A DNA stretch of 64,000 nt. It comes from Diprion similis. Its lineage: Eukaryota > Arthropoda > Insecta > Hymenoptera > Diprionidae. This document shows, piece by piece, positions 26,812 to 39,301 of this stretch. The number at the start of each line of letters is the position of its first letter. Position 1 is the first letter of the stretch. The position numbers were made by a program, and so were the translations under genes. The stretch covers positions 3,793,501-3,857,500 of the forward strand of contig NC_060107.1 in the NCBI RefSeq assembly GCF_021155765.1. The letters are read 5' to 3'. Below the pieces are notes generated by a model. That model saw only the letters and a list, made by a program, of their open reading frames with translations. It ran no database searches and was not told the origin of the DNA.

Positions 26812-29800
26812 GTAAGAAATATCGCGTTATATAAAAAGATTGAACTTCACCAGCTTTCATGGTCGTTTGATAAATTGAAGTAATATACATTCACTGTCTT
26901 GTAGGTTAGAAAACTTTTTTTTTTTAATCTTCCAAGTGCTAAATGTCTGCAAATAAATTTGGCATAAAACTGAACCATAGGTTGAGGCGTTGGCTTCATA
27001 TTCTTTGTGCACCCCTCCCCCCCCCCCTGCCCTCGGTTTACGGGCAATCAACGACACGCAAGGGAATTTCGTACTTCGCTTTGTTTCAGGACACACGTGT
27101 AAAGTCACATGTATTGTGCACACACGTAAAAGTTAGCGAATCGCGAGTGCATAACCGCCTCGTTTAATCCGAAAAGAAATTCATCTCGCACCTAGACAGC
27201 GGCCCGTTGTTACCGCGTGTTTTTCACAACAGACTCAACGAGCCGAAAACTAAGGGCATAAACTCTTCCGAAGGGGTTAACTAGGGGCGAAACGGTGCTG
27301 AATCCGAATCGTTGCAGTTCGCGCAATTTATGCAGTTCTACTGCAGTCACGCGTCGTTTAACCGATATATATTTTTTACCGAAAACGAAATTTTTCTCAT
27401 TTTTCTTTTTTTGCATTCACTGGTGAAAAAAATACTTAAACTTTGAAACTATTAGGATTCTTTCGTGAATTCATAATCCTTTACAATCTTTATAAGTAAA
27501 CGTATGGAAGAAAAAGTATTTTCACGAATGTAATTCGTTAGCGGAGAAATTTTTAAATAAACGTATGCTAAAAAGGCTTGGAATTCATTGATTCCCAAAC
27601 AGAGATCTTAGAATGGACATTAAATTTACAAAATTCAATGCACAGGGGTAGTTTTCACCCTCCTTAAGGGCGCATATGAATAATATTGGGGGTCTATTCT
27701 CTCTCGAAATAAATATTCTTATAAATCTCGTTCAATAACACTGTCTAAAACAATGTTGATAATTCACCCCGTTAATGTCACCCGATTTTAGGGGTTGTTT
27801 TTAGTTTCAATAAATTTTTTTTTACATCAGATTTGCATTAAGCGTAGAAAAATACGTAGCAAACGTATAATTGCACTTCCGTAGCTAAAAAAAAAAACAA
27901 ACCAAAAAAAAAAAAAAAGAAAAACAATGAGCAAAATGAACGGAAATGCGGATTTTTTATTACTTTGCATTCATGAAAATTACAATTTAAGTATGTGGTT
28001 TTGGGCTGTCGAATCGCGGTAAGGCGGTGAGCCTTGTTCATACGTGCAAACGCGTGTGACTTTGGCTTGAAAAATTGAAATCTATCGTGCTACTAGGGAC
28101 AAGGCCACGTGTCGTTGCCACGAACAAACACGATAGTCAACGCGAATATATGTAGATATAGAACCGTGCGCGTTCTTGTCAAACATCAATTACCAATGCA
28201 AACAAGACCGATCTACGTTAGTTATACATTATGCAGAGAAACCTGACCGATAGTACTGCGCTTACAGATGATGGGACGTAAAATTGCGTGTCGACGAATC
28301 GTTTTCACCTGTACTTTTCCTTATATTAATTAAAGTTACAGGAGATAGCGCAGTAATAACCTAATTTTTTCTAGGTCAAGTTTTCATTCGATTATAGGAA
28401 ACTTGATTTTAAAATAACCATTTTTTAGAGGGTGAAATGAAAATTAGCCAAAATAATTTAATCTCAATTCAAATGCCTCTAAAACCTCCACGGATGTGAA
28501 AATCTGGGACTCAATTTCACGTCTAAAAGGGGAAAAAGTGTGAGCAAAAAATGTCTTAAGAAAAAGTAAAATAAACTGTGAATTGGACAAAATTGATGTC
28601 TACGTTCGATAAGCCATATCGCCAGACCCAAGTTCTGTATTTGAACTTGTCGAAATTGTTCCGACGATGCGCGGCTAAGAATGCCGAAAAATAATCAATT
28701 ATTTTCCCTCAAAATCGTTTATGGTTTTTAAACTCTAATAAACATCGCAATAAAATATTAATTTATGTGATTAAAGTATGAATTTTTATCATTGTTTTAC
28801 TTACTAAATATGAAAATTGAAATAAATGATAAAAAAAACTAAAGAATAAATCAAGAGGGTCGGTTTTGTTTTTGGTGTATAATAAGGGTGAGGCAAAACT
28901 TTTCGCTGTAGCTGTACTACGTGATTCGGTGGAAGGAACCCTGGCTGGTGGTGGAGGATGGGAGGTTTATACCTACGAGGGAAAACGGAGCGAAGAGGGA
29001 CGGAGGCTGCAACGAAGCTGCGAAGCTGCGAAGAGATAGCCGCGGCGGGATGCTCAAGGCAGCATCCGGCCTTCCCTAGGGGTGGTTTTCGCCCCTGCAG
29101 GGTCGGAGGGCGGTCGGTTGTCATGGAAACGGGCACAGCTAGCCCCAAACCACACCCCGCCGTTTCGTCGCCGACATTCCCTGCCGCCCCGCCGCCATGA
29201 TCGACCCACCATCTTGCCATAACCGTTACCGCAAAAGCAAAAAAAAGGAGGAGAAACCGATCGAAAAAATGTATCTCGACCCAAACGCAGATTGCTTCGC
29301 TGGTTTTCCCCTTTGTTTTCACCGCAGGAGACACCGATTTATAATTCCACTTACCTACGATAGCTTGTGGGGGTTGGAGCAAGAAATTTTATAGAATTGT
29401 TTATCGAATATAATATATTATAGGTGAATCGATTTTCCCGCTCATTTTCAAAGTTTAATCGTCCCATTTGTTTCTGCTTTTCTGATATGCTCGTTGTGTG
29501 GAGTCTGAACTTTGAACTTACATCGACAGACGTCGCGAGCCGTTTGTATTATTTATAGAGAAAAAAGATACGTTTTCTTTTCAATTGACGAGGGTTCGAG
29601 TATATTCTGTTATCCAAATTCCGACAGTTGATAAGACAGAGACTCGTTTTCCGAAGAATCATTTTTAGAGATCCGAATTGTAACGAAATGAAATTTCATA
29701 CGGTTTAAAGAAAATGGTGAAACTAGTTCGTCAATTTCTCCTCGCGAATGATGAATGAACCGAAATCAGAGTTTGGTAAATTCTGAACCTTGAAAATCAA

Positions 29801-30094
29801 GTTTTTCGAAAAAAGCTTACACAGCGTGATTAAATCCTGTGGACTTCATACTGCTCAAGTTCTATGCAAAACTATATTCTTCTATGCCTTGAAGAATGCA
29901 AGTGCACGGAGAAAAAAACTTGGCACACGCCTCAAGTGGCCTCAACCCTAATTTATGGTTTCAGTTATCCTGAAAATGTAGTAGTTTTTAACATTTTTAT
30001 GCTCTGCATGCCGAAGTATTTATATAAATAGCTGAACGAAGGTTGAGGTCGATTTCCATCATCCACTTACCTAAGCGAGTAAATTGTTTATACA

Positions 30095-30240
30095 ACAAGT
30101 GTATGTCACGCGTTTTTTCACGAAACACCAAATTGAGGTTAGGATCGCGTAATGTCAGATTTGTGCGCGAAAGCGCATGCGCAGAGTACAGAAAAGACCA
30201 CTTTCGACACTCCTAAGACTTAAAGTCATAGAAACGTGTA
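30095..30240. mobile_element. dispersed element with GCGCATGCGC, copy 2, right arm deleted
   Basis: It matches copy 1 from the GCGTTTTTTCAC flank through GAGTACAGAAAAGACCAC. It then jumps to the right flank GTCATAGAAACGT, lacking the right hairpin arm. The deletion is internal to the element. Confidence 0.7.
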
Positions 30241-30403
30241 CTTTGAGCACGGAAAATTGCGCAAAACATGTTTATATAACAGTAAATTTCGTAACGAATC
30301 AAAAAACCTTATCCATAGTAGCTTTGAGCTGTAATTTCCATTACAAAAGCCAAGAAATTTCGAGATTACAGTGCTATAAAAATACATTTCCTTCGAGACT
30401 CAC

Positions 30404-30687
30404 CGGTGATGGAAGTGGTCGGTGATATGGCAGCAGAATTGGCCCTCGGTGGGGGTGAGAAAGCGCCGGCCAGGTATCCGCCCCGATCAGCCAAGGCTTG
30501 CTTGGCCTTTTCGACGCTCTGTTTGAGCTGCTGAAAGGTGCTTCCACAGGCGAGACCCCGATAAGGCCAGTTTTCCTGCTTGACCCCTGACCCGGCGGTG
30601 GCGACTGCCGTGCCAGATCCAGCCCCCTTCAGATCTAGCGCCCCTGCGTACGAACAGCTTGTGCTGTCGTACATCACCACAGCACCC
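30404..30687 (-). CDS. candidate alternative first coding exon of a minus-strand gene, Ala/Gly/Ser-rich product
   Basis: The 284-nt exon has a good acceptor (GATTTCAG/GGG) and a strong donor (ACCG/GTGAGT). An ATG soon after the acceptor opens a GC-rich frame beginning MYDSTSCSYAGALDLKGAG. It includes VKQENWPYRG and an amphipathic FQQLKQSVEKAKQALADRG, then a Pro/Ser/Ala-rich end. It leaves the exon in phase 1, which fits the 2,899-2,840 exon. Composition and alternative promoters suggest a transcriptional regulator N-terminus, but I do not recognise the protein. The downstream body is not in the window, so identity rests on what lies beyond the left edge. Confidence 0.55.
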
Positions 30688-30854
30688 CTGAAATCACGCC
30701 GGGAGAAAAAGTAAAGACGGTGCAAAGGTCAACCGTGGGTTTCTTGAACTTGAACGTAAATCAAGACCCTCATCGCGACCCGACTCTCTCGGTCAAAGCA
30801 TGATAATCGGTCAATTCCACGCCAGGGGTGGCTTCGGGGTGAATTTTTAGGAGT

Positions 30855-31138
30855 TTTTATGGGCCGAAAAAAGTTGACCGGTCATCCCGTTTCCTACTTG
30901 GAAGAAAAGCATGTCGATACTACGATTTATATCACGAATGATTTGAATTTTAGCATGAAATTCTTACGTCTAACTATTTTTAGGAGTTTTTTGAATTTTT
31001 AGGAGTTCGCGTCGTTTTTATGGCCGAAAAAATTTGACCGGTCATCCCGGTTCCTACTTGGAAGAAGAGCATGTCGATACTACGATTTATATCACGAGTG
31101 ATTTGAATTTTAGCATGAAACTCTTACGTCTAACTATT
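30855..31138. repeat. tandem duplication, 160-bp period
   Basis: Units of about 124 bp (30855-30978 and 31015-31138) share GACCGGTCATCCCG, CATGTCGATACTACGATTTA and TTACGTCTAACTATT, with only a few differences. Confidence 0.9.
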
Positions 31139-33878
31139 CGTTTCCAACTTTAGAGGGTTCCTGCAGAGTCTCGATATCCTCAACTCGATCGTCGCGTATA
31201 TAAAAGCTGTTATAATGAAGTAATTATATGAGAATATATATCTGCAGGAGCTTCTGGGTTCATTAATTCCATGCGAACTATAACTGACAACCGCAAATTC
31301 ATGACTCATGAGTCGAAGCACAATCGCGGTTGCAACGTTACAGCGGAGTGTGGAAGTGTGGTTGTCAGGATTGTGTGCATGCTCAACGTACAAGGGACAA
31401 CTTCCTGCAGACGGTGGAAATTGTCGGTCAATTTTGCAAGCAGCAAAACGGTATGAGTAATACCTACGAAGCCTGAACGAAATGGCTTCTCATTCCCGCG
31501 TGAATAAACTCCACTCAATAATATTGATCCTGGCTAAGTTTCGCGATCAGATTCTTCCGATGTTCCTTCGATTATACAGCCTGTTACAAGCCGTTCCTCA
31601 ATAACGATGGGATGAATGTGATTCCTCACAAAGACGATCAACGATCTCACGTCGGCAGACGATAAAACGGAATGAAGTAAAAAGTAACCGTCGCGTGACC
31701 AGGTCACGTTTGATGGCGAAAGCAGCGTATTTACCGAGGTTAACAACGTGTCTTTCACCCTAAAGCCACCCCGTCGGCGTAAGTCAGTCTTAATTTCGAA
31801 AGTCACTCACAAAGTAGGTATTTCCTTCCAGAGTGAAAGAGCGTTATTGTATAACAATATTGCGTACGTATAACGCGGCACTATTTCATTGATTTTTCAC
31901 ATTTTCTCTCAGCCCTAAATTCCTCCTCCTCTGTGCTCATACAACTCAAGTCGCAATTAAACGCGTTAATTCATTCCACCAATCACCACAGAAATTAGTC
32001 AAGAATTTTTTTTCAGAACTTCCCCTTTATCACTCTTCCGTTTTCACGTCAACTATCCAAATCCGAAAGTTCAAAGTCCAACCCGATGATGAGACCAAAG
32101 GTTTTACAGCTATTATCAACCCTCGACTGTACTTTCCGTCGAATCATCCCATTATACGAACTTTGCAAATCACCGTCGGCCAGTGCAGGATCCAAGGATG
32201 TCCTTTTCCACTTTCTAAGCAGAGACGAAGGCAAGACGGCTAATATTTTCTACTCCAAATGTATCCTCCAAGGTTTCAAAACGCAGAAATATTATTACCG
32301 AAGCCGCGAGTTTCCGCAGCTGTTGAAAGCGTTGAAACGCACTTGAGCTCACAGGGAAAACTGTTCCAATAAATTATCCTGGTACAAGGATTTAATGGAA
32401 ACTCTTTCCCAACGTGACGTTGAACTCTTTGTTGTATATCGTGTATTTTCATGCAGCTTGACTGTAGCGTTGTTATCAGTCGGCTGTTATGATGCAATAA
32501 CCGTTGGCGGTCAGTAAACGACGAATAAAATTAAAGATGTCCATTACGGAATTAAAGCTTCCGGTCCGCACCGCGGTTTGTATCCTTATCAAAGTTATTT
32601 TTATCCCGTCATATCCAACCGTCGTCGCGATTACCGTTTTACACATGAAAAATCCTCAGCGCTGTACAGTCCTCAATATTTGTATACGGTTAAAAAGTAT
32701 TATAATATTCACACAAAAATATTATACACACTAACTAAACGCATCGGTACAAAATGTAAAATATTACATTTTATCCATGAACACTTTCTCAACCAGTTTT
32801 ATCCATCCAAACGATCTCAGCAGGGAAAAACGTTTTCAACTTTAAGGAGTCGCGACAAAACAATTTCCAAAAAAAAAAAAAAAAAAAAAAAAAAACAATA
32901 TAACGCAATGATTTTACAACACCACGCACAAATTAATCCTCGATCCTTCAGGTATCCGAATCCGTCTCCACACGATCGATCAATTTCTGCGTTTTCGAAA
33001 ACCGCGAGACGGTAAGTTTCGCGATTCCCGCGCGATTCTTTCCCGCCTCTTTTCCGGTATCGTCACGTCTCGGGGCGAAATTTCCGTCGGCCTTACCGTC
33101 ACCACCGTTTGACGGAGGATTCACCTGGAGAACGGTCGGCGCTTTTGAGGCCTACGAAGCGCAATCGCGCGCTGGTCCGCCCAGGTTGCGGCACTCTTAC
33201 AACTGCGCTCGCCGCACGGCTAGCAAATTGACTGCTTCCGGGCCTCATTACATCACTCTGTTACTCCGTTAACGCTCGCCGGAAACCCCTCCGCCTGCCG
33301 CCGCACGTCTATACAAGTCCTCTTCTTCGCGTGTACGTGCGTATACGAGTTCATATCGCACGTCGCTAGCTACGACAAACACGCACTTAATTTTCACGCG
33401 TGTATCGACGACGCGGACGCGAAACCCGCGGCAAAAAAGAAAATAATATTTATAGAAAATTAAAACTTGATTATATGGAAATATGGTTACCACTTTCAAC
33501 TTCCAAAGCACACATTGGTTGCTACATGTGTTGTATCTATAGATACGTAAGCAATTTCATTCACTCGTTTTCACTTTCTATGTGTATATAGATATATATT
33601 TGTTGTTTACAGCTTAATGCAATTTATTTGAGATAAAGAAGAAATCTATTTTGTCAACTAAGTACCTGTGGGAGTAGATTTTTCAAATTTTTGTACGTGG
33701 AAGTTGGGGAGGAGGGTTGAAAGTGAATCTAGAGTTGGAGTTCGAGGAACTCGATTGAACTGATATAAGAGAAGAAATCCTCTCTGAAGGTGAATGCCCT
33801 GCCAAGTTTAGGGTTCATTTGGTCAGGATATCGCCGAGAAGTGTACAATGGATTAGGAAAATTAAAAACAGGACTCAC
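31139..33878. other. no gene recognised
   Basis: A 27-nt poly(A) near 32,869 and a GC-rich patch at 33.0-33.3 kb are the only notable features. An 86-codon ATG frame at 32,086-32,346 (+) has no recognisable motif. Confidence 0.4.
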
Positions 33879-34099
33879 CGTCTGCGCGGGGATCCAGACT
33901 GGACCTCGTCTCGTGATTAGAAGTATACCAGATGAATGCCGACGGACGATTTGATCCCCTGGAGGAACGGGATGTGCACGTATCTAATCACACCAGGCGA
34001 GCATGCCTCACAACAAGTTAAGCCTTCCACCGTATGAACCGGGGGTGTAACTGAAAGGCAGCGGATCGCGAGATCAAGTATCGAGGTCTTCAGGTTCAC
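33879..34099 (-). other. candidate second untranslated exon
   Basis: An acceptor (CTCGCAG/GTG) and a strong donor (GACG/GTGAGT) enclose 221 nt whose frames contain stops. It would lie between the 34.2-kb and 30.4-kb exons of the minus-strand gene. Confidence 0.3.
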
Positions 34100-34163
34100 C
34101 TGCGAGTAGAGATCATCGAGTAGAGATCAAACGAGCGCGACGGAAGGGCGGAAAACACGTACC

Positions 34164-34480
34164 GGAGGACACACGACGTCGGTTTACTCGAGCCGCGGGA
34201 CCGAAGAAGAAGAAGAAGACTACGACGAAGAAGACGGGGAGGAAGAAGGGAACGGGGGTGCCGTCGATGGCGACGGGGCGTCAGAGGTTCGCGGGGAGAA
34301 AACGAACCGCCAACACCGCTTGGTTCTGCAGCTTGTAACGGCGGACGCACATTTGGCACCGTTATCAGTCCGGGACCAACGATTGGCTGTATCGTGGAGT
34401 CTGCGCCGAGAGGATCCCTCGCGAGTTTCAGTTCCCTCTCTCTCCCTCTCCCTCTCTCTCTCACCCCACAACGACGGAGA
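34164..34480 (-). other. candidate untranslated first exon and promoter region
   Basis: A GC-rich segment with a CT/GA tract ends in a strong minus-strand donor (TCCG/GTACGT, exon end 34163). There is no convincing coding frame. It fits a 5' untranslated exon upstream of the 30.4-kb coding exon. The transcription start is not visible. Confidence 0.3.
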
Positions 34481-35509
34481 AGATATTCCTTACCTAGAGG
34501 CGGGATCATCCCCCGAGGACGGATCCCCGTTACGACTCCCTTCATATACTCGCATCCCCTACTCCTCTTGCATGGCAGGGATTCGACTGGGAGGAGGACG
34601 TCTAGATACAGTGCGAAAAATTCACCTCCCTTAAAAAGGGGGAGCGAAGTGTATCGGGTGTACACCTTGAACCGGTCTCATAGGATCATCAAGCTTTGTG
34701 TACTACAGTGTACATTTCCACGATGTTGATCGTCAAAAAGAAACGTTTCGATTCCTGGTCCCCGAGCTACAGATTTGAGGAAAAGTAACTGCACCTCGTA
34801 CGATTTCTTTTCTTTCACTTTGTCCCTCGTATCCTCCACGGCTTCAGTTTTCTGGATCGAAAAACAATCGCACAGTTTCACAGTTAAATGAAGTTAAACG
34901 CCACGCACGTTACATCGACGTCGACCTTCCCCTATATAGATACTAAATATTTGTAGATCGCGGTGTGAAGTTTGCACCCCGTGTATGTGATGTATATACA
35001 TATACATACATATAAGAGCATGACTTGTCTAAACGGTGTAACTATGATGATAGGAGAACGGGTGCACGCGTGACTTCGACACGAGGCGTGAGGTTGACGT
35101 TGCTCTTTTTGAATCGATCTGTATAGGTGGACGCTCGCCTGTGTACGTAACCTGATAATATGTGAACGTGGTAAACACACCCACCCCGTACCTACGAACG
35201 GTGGTTAATGTTAATGGTAGAGGCGGGGTGAGGTTGGGGTGAACCCTGGGGGTCTGGAGCCGGTTTACCCTCGCCCCGTGAGTTAGGGCTTCCTGCGGCT
35301 CTTCTCCGCGTGCGCATCCCACCGCATCCCGCCGCTATCCTACCCGGGTAAACCTAAACCCTCGCTTCTACCCCCAGAGAAACTCCGGCTCCACTCCGCA
35401 CCAGCGCCTGGGAATGATGATGATAACGACGATGATGATCGCGATAATGACGGTGGTATTCGGAAAGCCGAGTGTTTCGAGAATTAAATGGACCGCTCGA
35501 CCTTACACG

Positions 35510-35542
<33 letters not shown>

Positions 35543-38500
35543 CCTCCGCAAGGTTAATTATACAGCCAAAACGCGTCACGGATTTGCGGATTCAAGTTTT
35601 ATACTGTTTTATACGCGTGAAATTTTTTTCTCCTCTAATGCACCGAGTCTCCGCAGTTCTACTTACTTCCATCTTTCGTTGGTCGAATTTTTTTTTCTCC
35701 TCAATTTCAAAGATTGGATAATTTTCCCCATGCAGCAAACTTTACTGCTAAAGTCGATTTTACGACTCGACCCGCTTTATGGGTATACCTAAATGCACGG
35801 CGAAATATAACTGCAAGCATCGCTAGATTTATGGTTGGCGAAGGGCAGCAGGGTGGAGAAAAAAACTGGGTGCAAAAGCCTGGCGTGTAAACGCACGGAA
35901 AAATCGTGTACAACGTAACGTTGTTAAGTAATATGTATGTACATACAACAGGGTGGTTGTAAGCCTGTGCACGTATGGAAATAAATAGTAGCCACCATCC
36001 CAATTGTATGCGTGGGACGGTAGAGAACAGTGTATACATATAAGCAAGAGCAGAATGAGAGAAGGAAAAGACAAATGGAGGAGAAAAGAAAGAAAAAAAA
36101 AAGGCATCAACAAACTATAAGTGTATATGTATATTCATATTATAATTACCAGTTGTCACGAAGGCAACGCGATCAACAGGTTTTATTACGACATTACCAG
36201 CCGCCACTGGATATAATGGGTAAAAAAAAATCGAAAGGACATTCGAAAGGTTCGGACGAAATGCCAACTGGCAGAATAGTTTATCCACATGCTGAATAGG
36301 ACCTGGTTTCCAATCAGAATCAGGGTACGGTTCTGGAAACTCGATGTATGATTTTCACTTTTCTAAATTCACTTTGGACAAGATCGCCAGTCAAATTTGT
36401 CTGTCTGAAGAGTTTCCAGAGTGACTCAGCTGCGAGGAAAGTTCTCGGTGGCGGTTTGGGCGTTTTGAGGGGGTCGATCCGCGTTCTGAAAGTCTAGGAT
36501 AAACCGTGTAGAGGCCGCGTGCAGGGGCAACGGGTGTGCGAGTGGTAGACGAATAAGCGATGCGATCATATCAGCTTGTTAACTGATATTAATAGCAGGG
36601 CGCGGTATAGAAACTCGGCTCTCGCGCCCCCTTGGTCAACCCCCCTTGGCATATACACCCTTGCAACCTTTGCCCTAATTGTAACAAATTAAATCACGCG
36701 ATGTCGATAATTTCCTCGAATCATCGACGATTCAAACTACCTTCTACTGGGTAATTGGGTATTCCTGGGGCTCCAGTGCAGCACAAATCCTTTCAAGGAT
36801 TTCACTTTTCGAAAGTCCATTGGTCATCCTCTCCGTACACCCTCGAAGTCTCATTCTTAGTGGTGCAAAAAAGGATAAATCGAGGTCAGACCGAGCGATA
36901 AACAGCGAGAAACGAAGGACGTTGGATCGATGTTCCAATCTTGGATAAAAAAGAATCGACGAAAGACGCGGTGAATGGATTGTATAATACCTATACGTGG
37001 AGAGAGTGAAGGGGGTTGGCGATCGGGGCGATACCAGATGGGCGTCGGGGTTCTCGGGTATCTTTTATCTTATTCCTGCAGAAGCGGTAGTCGATCGGTT
37101 GAGGATTGCGCGAAGATTTCCATAAGCATTCATATATTCACTGGAGCCTTTGGTGGGAACGTCTGTAGGGTTATTACCAGAGGAGAACCAGCTCAGGGTG
37201 TGGATGTGGACGTGGATGTGGATGGAATTCTGGATTGGGGCGTGCGGCGTGCGGCCTGGGCCCCGCTAACGGACCTGACGGTCTCACGGCACGCGAACCT
37301 GATTGACTTGTAGATGAGGCGAGAGAGCGGCGACGACCGTCGATACAACCGGAGCTGCACCGCGACCGCCACCCTATCCTAAGCAACGCCCACGCAGCTG
37401 TATGTCATCTAGCCGGCTAGAGGAGAACCACCACCGTCTCTAGCCGACGCTGTATTACCACCCGTAATCTAGTTAATTAATCTTCGCCGGCGGTGGCGGC
37501 TGCCGAGTGCCAGAGGAGAGAGGAGAGAGGAGAGAGGAGGGAGGAGGGAGGAGAGGGTTGGGAGCCCGGGGGTTGAACGGGGCCTGTACAAACTCCGTAA
37601 TGAAGGACGACGGCTGCCAGCCCCCGCGACTAACGGGGTTCAACTTCTCCTGATCGTAGCTTCGGGCGGTAAAAGGCTTCAGATTTTAATCACTTCTCTG
37701 CTTAATATCGGTCATCGAGTTCCAGGTACCGTTTTATTCTCTAAGGCCGCTAAATTTGGACTGAGATGATCAGTAGTTCGGTTGAATCGATGAATTAAAA
37801 ACACTTTACGAGTAATAGACTGACGGTGATTGACTTTACCAGTTTCTCCAGTCCAGGAGAATTCTTTCATGGACTGAATTTTAGATCCTTGGGTTTGAGC
37901 ATTTGGCTCAAGGTAGAACCATCGGATAGTATCAGAGCAATGATTACAACGATGGGGAAATTCCAGGAGTTGAAATTGGATGACTATTTTCAATAGAATT
38001 TCTCCATCTGTGCCGACTAAAAGTGACATAGTAAATTGTCTTTATTTTGTCAACTCCATGCGGTTGATTACCTCTGCAAGAATACTTTATCTTGATTAAT
38101 GGATTGAAACTGAGCGGATCATCGTTATACGTATACTGACGTGGACTCTTACTTATTTGGATTCCATTTTTACAGGTAGATCGAAAAATGACTTACAAAA
38201 GTATTAGTCCGATCGGATAGACAAAAATTTGTTGTTTTTTTGTTGAGCAGAATTAATCTTTCGTTTCACCATCAGCCGTGTATAAAGTTGTGATTAATAT
38301 CAACGAGAACGAGTTTGTATAAGCCTTTTGACGTTCGGGCGAGGGATGCGATTGAATATATTTGTCTCCCGCTCCGGCAAAGCATATATAAACTACACCA
38401 TACAAGACACACACACACACACGTGTAGAGACAAACGAATGTAAAAAAGTAATAGTTTTTCTAGCTCATAACTCAACTCGTACGATAGCGAGCAGCGATC

Positions 38501-39301
38501 TGTGTATGGAAATGGAAATATACGATATACCTATATGTATATGTATTCAAAGTTGTAGGCTTTTCTCGTTGTTCTTCGTCGTGTAATTTTAGCGAGACTC
38601 GAATTAATCCACGACTTTCCACTACAGTCTGCAAAGTGAATTTTAAGAGGTCTTCGAAATTTTTTGGTTTAACAATTCTTACATCATGTTGCATTGTGTG
38701 TAATGATTATGGGTAGAGATAAAAGGGTTCCATTTTTGAGTATTGAAGACAGTGAAACTCGAACTTTCGTCAAGTCCGAGTCTTTTCCTAGCTTCTACGA
38801 ATAACTAACCCATGACATTTATGACATTTATCCATAGTTGGAATATTCGGCCAAAATCCTCCCTCTTAACAAAGATGAATCCTCTCGACTCTCATCGTGG
38901 CATTTGTAGTCAGGCCCGAAGAAAAGATTGCGGAGGATCGATTTTTTAGTTCAAGAATTTTGCACCCCGTTCTAAGGGATGAAGTGGTTAAACCCGATGC
39001 TTCCATCTGGCGGTATATCCGACGAAGGCAAAGGTTCGCATATAGGGGTTGTTGGGAAAGCTCCCCGGTGAATTATCAACGCGGTTCCTCATCGATCGGA
39101 GCTGTAAAGTTGCCGACCGAATAGCAGCGGAGGGGGAAATCAGCGGTCGAGTTCAAGAGGACGTCGCGACGGCGTTGTTCGCCCCCGTAATGCGGGGGAG
39201 AGCGCCAGTATTGATTGGGGGCAGCGGGGAGTCAGGCGCCATCCCGCGGGCCACCGCGTCAGGGGCGACGTAACCGTAGGTTTTCCGCGAACACCGAAAA
39301 G
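34481..39301. other. spacer between the minus-strand gene's promoters and SCAI
   Basis: It contains a 31-nt poly(T) at 35,512 and GC-rich blocks at 35.2-35.4 and 37.2-37.6 kb. SCAI 5' untranslated sequence and promoter presumably occupy about 38.9-39.3 kb. A 27-residue ATG frame at 36216-36299 (+), starting MGKKKSKGHSKGSDE, is too short to call. Confidence 0.4.

Larger units (their letters stand above)
20721..30094. other. probable intron; microsatellites, poly(C) tracts, small elements
   Basis: Four poly(C) tracts, CA and TA microsatellites, the 24.36-kb TA-flanked foldback and the 26.6-kb hairpin repeat occur here. GC-rich patches near 25.0, 25.9 and 29.0 kb have no credible coding frame. 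Confidence 0.45.

Noticed and set aside
36216-36299. 27-residue ATG frame starting MGKKKSKGHSKG
   Set aside because: Lysine-rich from an A-rich run, short, and without splice or conservation evidence.
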